Shown here piece after piece: positions 14,123 through 17,032 of a stretch of 17,032 nt of DNA. The position numbers and the translations under genes are program-made. This stretch comes from Bacteroidota bacterium. Its GTDB lineage: Bacteria > Bacteroidota > Bacteroidia > Chitinophagales > Chitinophagaceae. How positions within the stretch are numbered: position 1 is the stretch's first letter; every line of letters begins with the position of its first letter. The stretch spans positions 1 through 17,032 of the forward strand of contig JAGWTK010000036.1 in the NCBI GenBank assembly GCA_028876035.1. Direction: 5' to 3'. The notes beneath the pieces are model-generated. The model was not told where the DNA came from and made no database searches. It was given only the letters and a program-made list of their open reading frames with translations.

Positions 14123-14402
14123 AATGTGCTAATGTGATAAATGTGATGAATGTGATAAATTAGGTACAGAGTACCTAGTACAGAGACTGTGCAGACTGGC
14201 GTTGGTGATCAATTCTCCGCAGGGCGAGGCGGTTGGCTATTAGCAGTTAGCTTTTGCCCAACGCGACACGGGAATTAGCACTGTCTTTAAATATAAGCAA
14301 CGGCTTCCCAACCGCGAGGATCGGCTTGGTACATTGTAGCAGACTGCCGACTAAAGACTACGGACTACCGACTAAAGACTACGGACTACCGACTAACGAC
14401 TA
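14123..14402. repeat. Chain of short tandem arrays in the 14085-14399 gap
   Basis: This gap holds four separate arrays and no gene. At 14123-14160 there is a 9-bp unit (AATGTGATA and variants, about four copies). At 14164-14184 there are three 7-bp units (GTACAGA, GTACCTA, GTACAGA), of the same type as the sub-array in the 73-bp repeats. At 14233-14253 there is TTGGCTA, TTAGCAG, TTAGCTT. At 14342-14402 a 7-bp GACTANN unit is organised as a 21-bp higher-order repeat with copies at 14349, 14370 and 14391. The last array contains the stop codon of the AraC gene. Confidence 0.8.
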
Positions 14403-15329
14403 GTTCTCCCGGATGCACCGCTGGTAATTCCCCGGCGTAATTCCTTCTACTTTTTTGAAGATGCGGACAAAATAATTAACATCGGCGAAACCGCATTGCA
14501 GGGCCACCTGGGTGATGGTTTGACTATTGGAGGAAAGCAGTTGCTTGGCGAGTTTCACTCTTTCGTGATTGATATAATCTACAGGGGTGAGGCCGAACTG
14601 TTCTTTAAATAATTTGAAAAACGCGTTCCGGCTGAGGTAGGCCTTCCGGCAAAGCGTATCAACGAAAATCTTCTCTGTGATATTATCCTGTATGTAGCGC
14701 AATAAAAAGTGCAGCCGCGCCTGGTTGCCATTACTGGCGGCTTCAAGGCTCACCTGCTGCAGGTGCTGACTCTGCACCAACCGAATCAGCAGCTCTTTCA
14801 GGTTGAGATCAGCATAAATATTTTTACTGCGCTCATGGCTGCTGCAAACGCGAATGAGTTTATTGATAAGATCAGTTACGTCGGTATCATTATCGAAATG
14901 ATATTGATTGAACTGCAAGCGCCATTCATGCGCAGCCGTTGCATCACTGTTATAATACTCGTTCAGGTATTCAAGGGTGCCCTTGATATACGAAGCGTCT
15001 ACGGCCAGCGCAATGCATTGCGATGGGTTTTCTGCCTCCGCTTCCGGAAAATCGATGACCATGGTTTCGTTGGCGGGCACAATCACCGTTTCACCCGGCA
15101 AATAATCAAATCCGGGCTTTTCAAAGAGGTGCATGACTTTTTTTCCGCGCACCATACTGGTAATAACAAAGTCGCTAAACGTGAGCGGTACTTTCCAGGC
15201 TTGCTTATACGATTCAAAAATATTCAGCTCACAATTCTGCAGGTTGAAAATGCGCCGGTTCTCTACCAGTGTTTGCAGGTATTTGGGATGGGTGAGGTCA
15301 ATCCGCTGTAAGGTTTGTTTGGCCGGCAA
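14400..15329 (-). CDS. AraC-family transcriptional regulator, divergent from aldehyde dehydrogenase
   Basis: The protein has 309 residues from TTG 15329; no in-frame ATG exists upstream before a stop, and the first internal methionine (residue 59) would remove conserved N-terminal sequence. The N-terminal sensor part resembles AraC_N/cupin-like domains (YLPGETVIVPANETMVIDFP). Two HTH motifs lie in the last 95 residues: FVDTLCRKAYLSRNAFFKLF and TQVALQCGFADVNYFVRIF, followed by GITPGNYQR. It is divergent from the AldB/ExaC-type dehydrogenase and most likely controls it in response to an alcohol or aldehyde signal. Its TAG stop is supplied by the terminal unit of the GACTA array, so a recent change at the C-terminus is possible. 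Confidence 0.92.
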   Translation of the reverse strand: MPAKQTLQRIDLTHPKYLQTLVENRRIFNLQNCELNIFESYKQAWKVPLTFSDFVITSMVRGKKVMHLFEKPGFDYLPGETVIVPANETMVIDFPEAEAENPSQCIALAVDASYIKGTLEYLNEYYNSDATAAHEWRLQFNQYHFDNDTDVTDLINKLIRVCSSHERSKNIYADLNLKELLIRLVQSQHLQQVSLEAASNGNQARLHFLLRYIQDNITEKIFVDTLCRKAYLSRNAFFKLFKEQFGLTPVDYINHERVKLAKQLLSSNSQTITQVALQCGFADVNYFVRIFKKVEGITPGNYQRCIREN

Positions 15330-15349
15330 GCTTTCGATTTTACTATGGT

Positions 15350-15391
15350 AAGGTACAACAAGCGCCGGGCATTCAAAAACGGAAGGTACAA
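15350..15391. promoter_or_regulatory. Candidate AraC operator: 9-bp direct repeat in the divergent promoter region
   Basis: AAGGTACAA occurs at 15350-15358 and 15383-15391, 33 bp apart, about three helical turns, in the 148-bp gap between the AraC regulator and the dehydrogenase. Direct repeats on one face of the helix are typical of AraC-family sites. Neither gene has a clear -33/-7 promoter in this gap. Confidence 0.4.
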
Positions 15392-15477
15392 TCGTGCTAC
15401 ACTAAAATACTATCGTCACCAGGATTGCGATGGAATAGTTAAAAATTACAGCATTCTTAACGATTAAATCCTTGCAT

Positions 15478-17010
15478 ATGAGCACAGCAACCGCAGCTGC
15501 CCCCGTTTCGGATCTGGCAGTACGTCCGTCTTTCAAAACCCGCTACGACCACTATATTAATGGTCAGTGGGTAGCGCCCAGCAGCGGCGAATACTTCGAC
15601 AACATATCTCCCATCGATGGAAAAGCTTTTACCCAGGCCGCCCGGGGTAACGCAAAAGACATCGAAAAAGCCATCGACGCGGCGCAAAATGCCTTCACCA
15701 CCTGGAGCAAATCGGCCGCCAGCTACCGGAGCAATATCCTCCTGAAAATTGCCCAACGCATTGAAGACAATCTCGATTACCTCGCCACCGTAGAAACCAT
15801 CGATAACGGAAAAGCCATCCGCGAAACCCGTGCCGCAGACCTTCCCTTGGTGATTGACCACTTCCGCTACTTCGCCGGCGTTATCCGCAGCGAAGAAGGT
15901 TCTATCAGCGAACATGACGAAACCACCGTAAGCATCAACCTTCATGAACCAATTGGGGTAGTCGGACAAATCATCCCCTGGAACTTTCCGCTCCTGATGG
16001 CTGCCTGGAAAATGGCACCCGCACTCGCCGCAGGTTGCACGGTTGTTTTAAAACCGGCCGAACAAACACCTACCGCCATCATGTGTTTAATGGAATTGAT
16101 CGGCGACCTGTTACCCGCCGGCGTACTGAACGTCGTAACAGGGTTTGGTCCGGAAGCTGGTAAGCCCCTCGCCACTTCAGCACGCATCAACAAAGTGGCC
16201 TTTACCGGTGAAACCACTACTGGCCGGCTGATCATGCAATACGCCTCTGAGAACCTTATTCCAGTTACGATGGAATTGGGCGGAAAGAGTCCGAATATAT
16301 TTTTCAAATCCGTTGCCGATGCAGATGACGACTTCTTCGATAAGGCGGTTGAAGGTGCAGTGATGTTTGCACTCAACCAGGGTGAAGTATGTACTTGTCC
16401 GAGCCGCATCCTCGTGCATGAAGACATCTACGAAAAATTTATGGAGCGCGTAGTTAAACGCACCCAGGCTATCAAAATGGGCAACCCGCTTTCCGCCAGT
16501 GTAATGATGGGTGCCCAGGCTTCTCAGGATCAATACAACAAAATCCTCAGCTACCTCGATATCGGTAAGCAGGAAGGGGCACAAGTCCTCACCGGTGGCG
16601 AAGCTTTCCACCAGAACAGCGGACTGGAACATGGCTATTATATCAAGCCAACGATTTTCAAAGGACATAACAAAATGCGCATCTTCCAGGAAGAAATATT
16701 TGGACCGGTAACCTGTGTTACAACGTTCAAAACGACCGAAGAAGCACTGGCCATTGCGAACGATACATTATACGGACTTGGTGCTGGCGTATGGACACGC
16801 GATGCGCACGAAATGTACCAGGTACCACGCGGTATTCAGGCAGGTCGTGTTTGGGTGAACTGTTACCACGCATATCCTGCACACGCGCCTTTCGGTGGCT
16901 ATAAGAAATCAGGTTTCGGTCGGGAGACCCACAAGATGATGCTGAATCACTATCGACAGACGAAGAATATGCTCATCTCTTACAGCAAGAGCAAGCTCGG
17001 ATTTTTTTAA
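15478..17010 (+). CDS. Aldehyde dehydrogenase, AldB/ExaC (acetaldehyde dehydrogenase II) type
   Basis: This 510-residue NAD(P)-dependent enzyme would oxidise aldehydes to acids in the cytoplasm. I start at ATG 15478; a TTG two codons earlier is the frame's first start. It has the Rossmann-site motif VVGQIIPWNFPLLMAAWKMA, VLKPAEQTP, catalytic base E266 in TMELGGKSP and nucleophile C305 in NQGEVCTCPSR. The AldB/ExaC hallmarks are the EVCTCPSR form, GAQASQDQYNKILSYLDIGK and the ending NCYHAYPAHAPFGGYKKSGF with a terminal LGFF. The length is normal. Divergent orientation from an AraC regulator suggests induced expression during alcohol or acetoin metabolism, but no alcohol dehydrogenase is visible in the window. 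Confidence 0.95.
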   Translation: MSTATAAAPVSDLAVRPSFKTRYDHYINGQWVAPSSGEYFDNISPIDGKAFTQAARGNAKDIEKAIDAAQNAFTTWSKSAASYRSNILLKIAQRIEDNLDYLATVETIDNGKAIRETRAADLPLVIDHFRYFAGVIRSEEGSISEHDETTVSINLHEPIGVVGQIIPWNFPLLMAAWKMAPALAAGCTVVLKPAEQTPTAIMCLMELIGDLLPAGVLNVVTGFGPEAGKPLATSARINKVAFTGETTTGRLIMQYASENLIPVTMELGGKSPNIFFKSVADADDDFFDKAVEGAVMFALNQGEVCTCPSRILVHEDIYEKFMERVVKRTQAIKMGNPLSASVMMGAQASQDQYNKILSYLDIGKQEGAQVLTGGEAFHQNSGLEHGYYIKPTIFKGHNKMRIFQEEIFGPVTCVTTFKTTEEALAIANDTLYGLGAGVWTRDAHEMYQVPRGIQAGRVWVNCYHAYPAHAPFGGYKKSGFGRETHKMMLNHYRQTKNMLISYSKSKLGFF

Positions 17011-17032
17011 ACAAGGCAGGCAATCGTTGAAA

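Overview
The window looks like chromosomal DNA of a Bacteroidota species, most likely of the Chitinophagaceae type (Chitinophaga/Niastella-like). The evidence is a SusC-like or OMP beta-barrel TonB-dependent receptor with a carboxypeptidase-regulatory-like N-terminus, a secreted protein with a type IX secretion C-terminal sorting domain, a BlaB-type subclass B1 metallo-beta-lactamase, a scarcity of Shine-Dalgarno sites, and several matches to the Bacteroidota -33/-7 promoter (TTTG, about 20 nt, TAnnTTTG). No rRNA, tRNA, CRISPR array, integrase or transposase gene was seen.

Layout, left to right. (1) 1-1076, minus strand: a tight operon of an ArsR-type repressor, an AHSA1/SRPBCC protein and a DoxX-like membrane protein cut by the window edge. 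Its promoter overlaps a doubled dyad operator. (2) 1237-1623, plus: a small lipoprotein, convergent with (3) 1928-4423, minus: a TonB-dependent outer-membrane receptor without a SusD partner. (4) 4767-5186, minus: an orphan very-short-patch repair endonuclease (vsr) whose promoter suggests a leaderless message. (5) 5293-6792, minus: a T9SS cargo protein with two tandem PA14-like modules. (6) 6986-7312, minus: a small secreted cysteine-rich zinc-ribbon protein. (7) 7404-8234, plus: a lipoprotein N-acetylmuramoyl-L-alanine amidase. (8) 8359-11061, plus: a 900-residue GH63/MGH1-like glycoside hydrolase. (9) 11074-11533: an array of 73-bp tandem repeats. (10) 11659-12378, plus: the B1 metallo-beta-lactamase. 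(11) 12623-12838, minus: a small HMA-like protein lacking the metal-binding CxxC. (12) 13100-14078, minus: an ECF sigma factor followed by a small two-TM membrane protein. (13) 14400-15329, minus: an AraC-type regulator divergent from (14) 15478-17010, plus: an AldB/ExaC-type aldehyde dehydrogenase, which it probably controls.

The genes are mostly ordinary; the intergenic DNA is not. Nearly every larger gap is built from degenerate short tandem arrays with 7-, 8- or 9-bp period. Three gaps (1618-1931, 12427-12613, 12897-13084) are bounded by inverted arrays of an 8-bp TTTAARRG-type unit around a weakly conserved core. Others carry 7-bp units (GTACNNN, GACTANN, GCYRGYA). Because the periods are not multiples of three and the units contain TAA or TAG, these arrays place stop codons in all frames. 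In three genes (the lipoprotein, the TonB receptor and the AraC regulator) the outermost array unit supplies the gene's own stop codon. This repeat system is the most unusual feature of the window.
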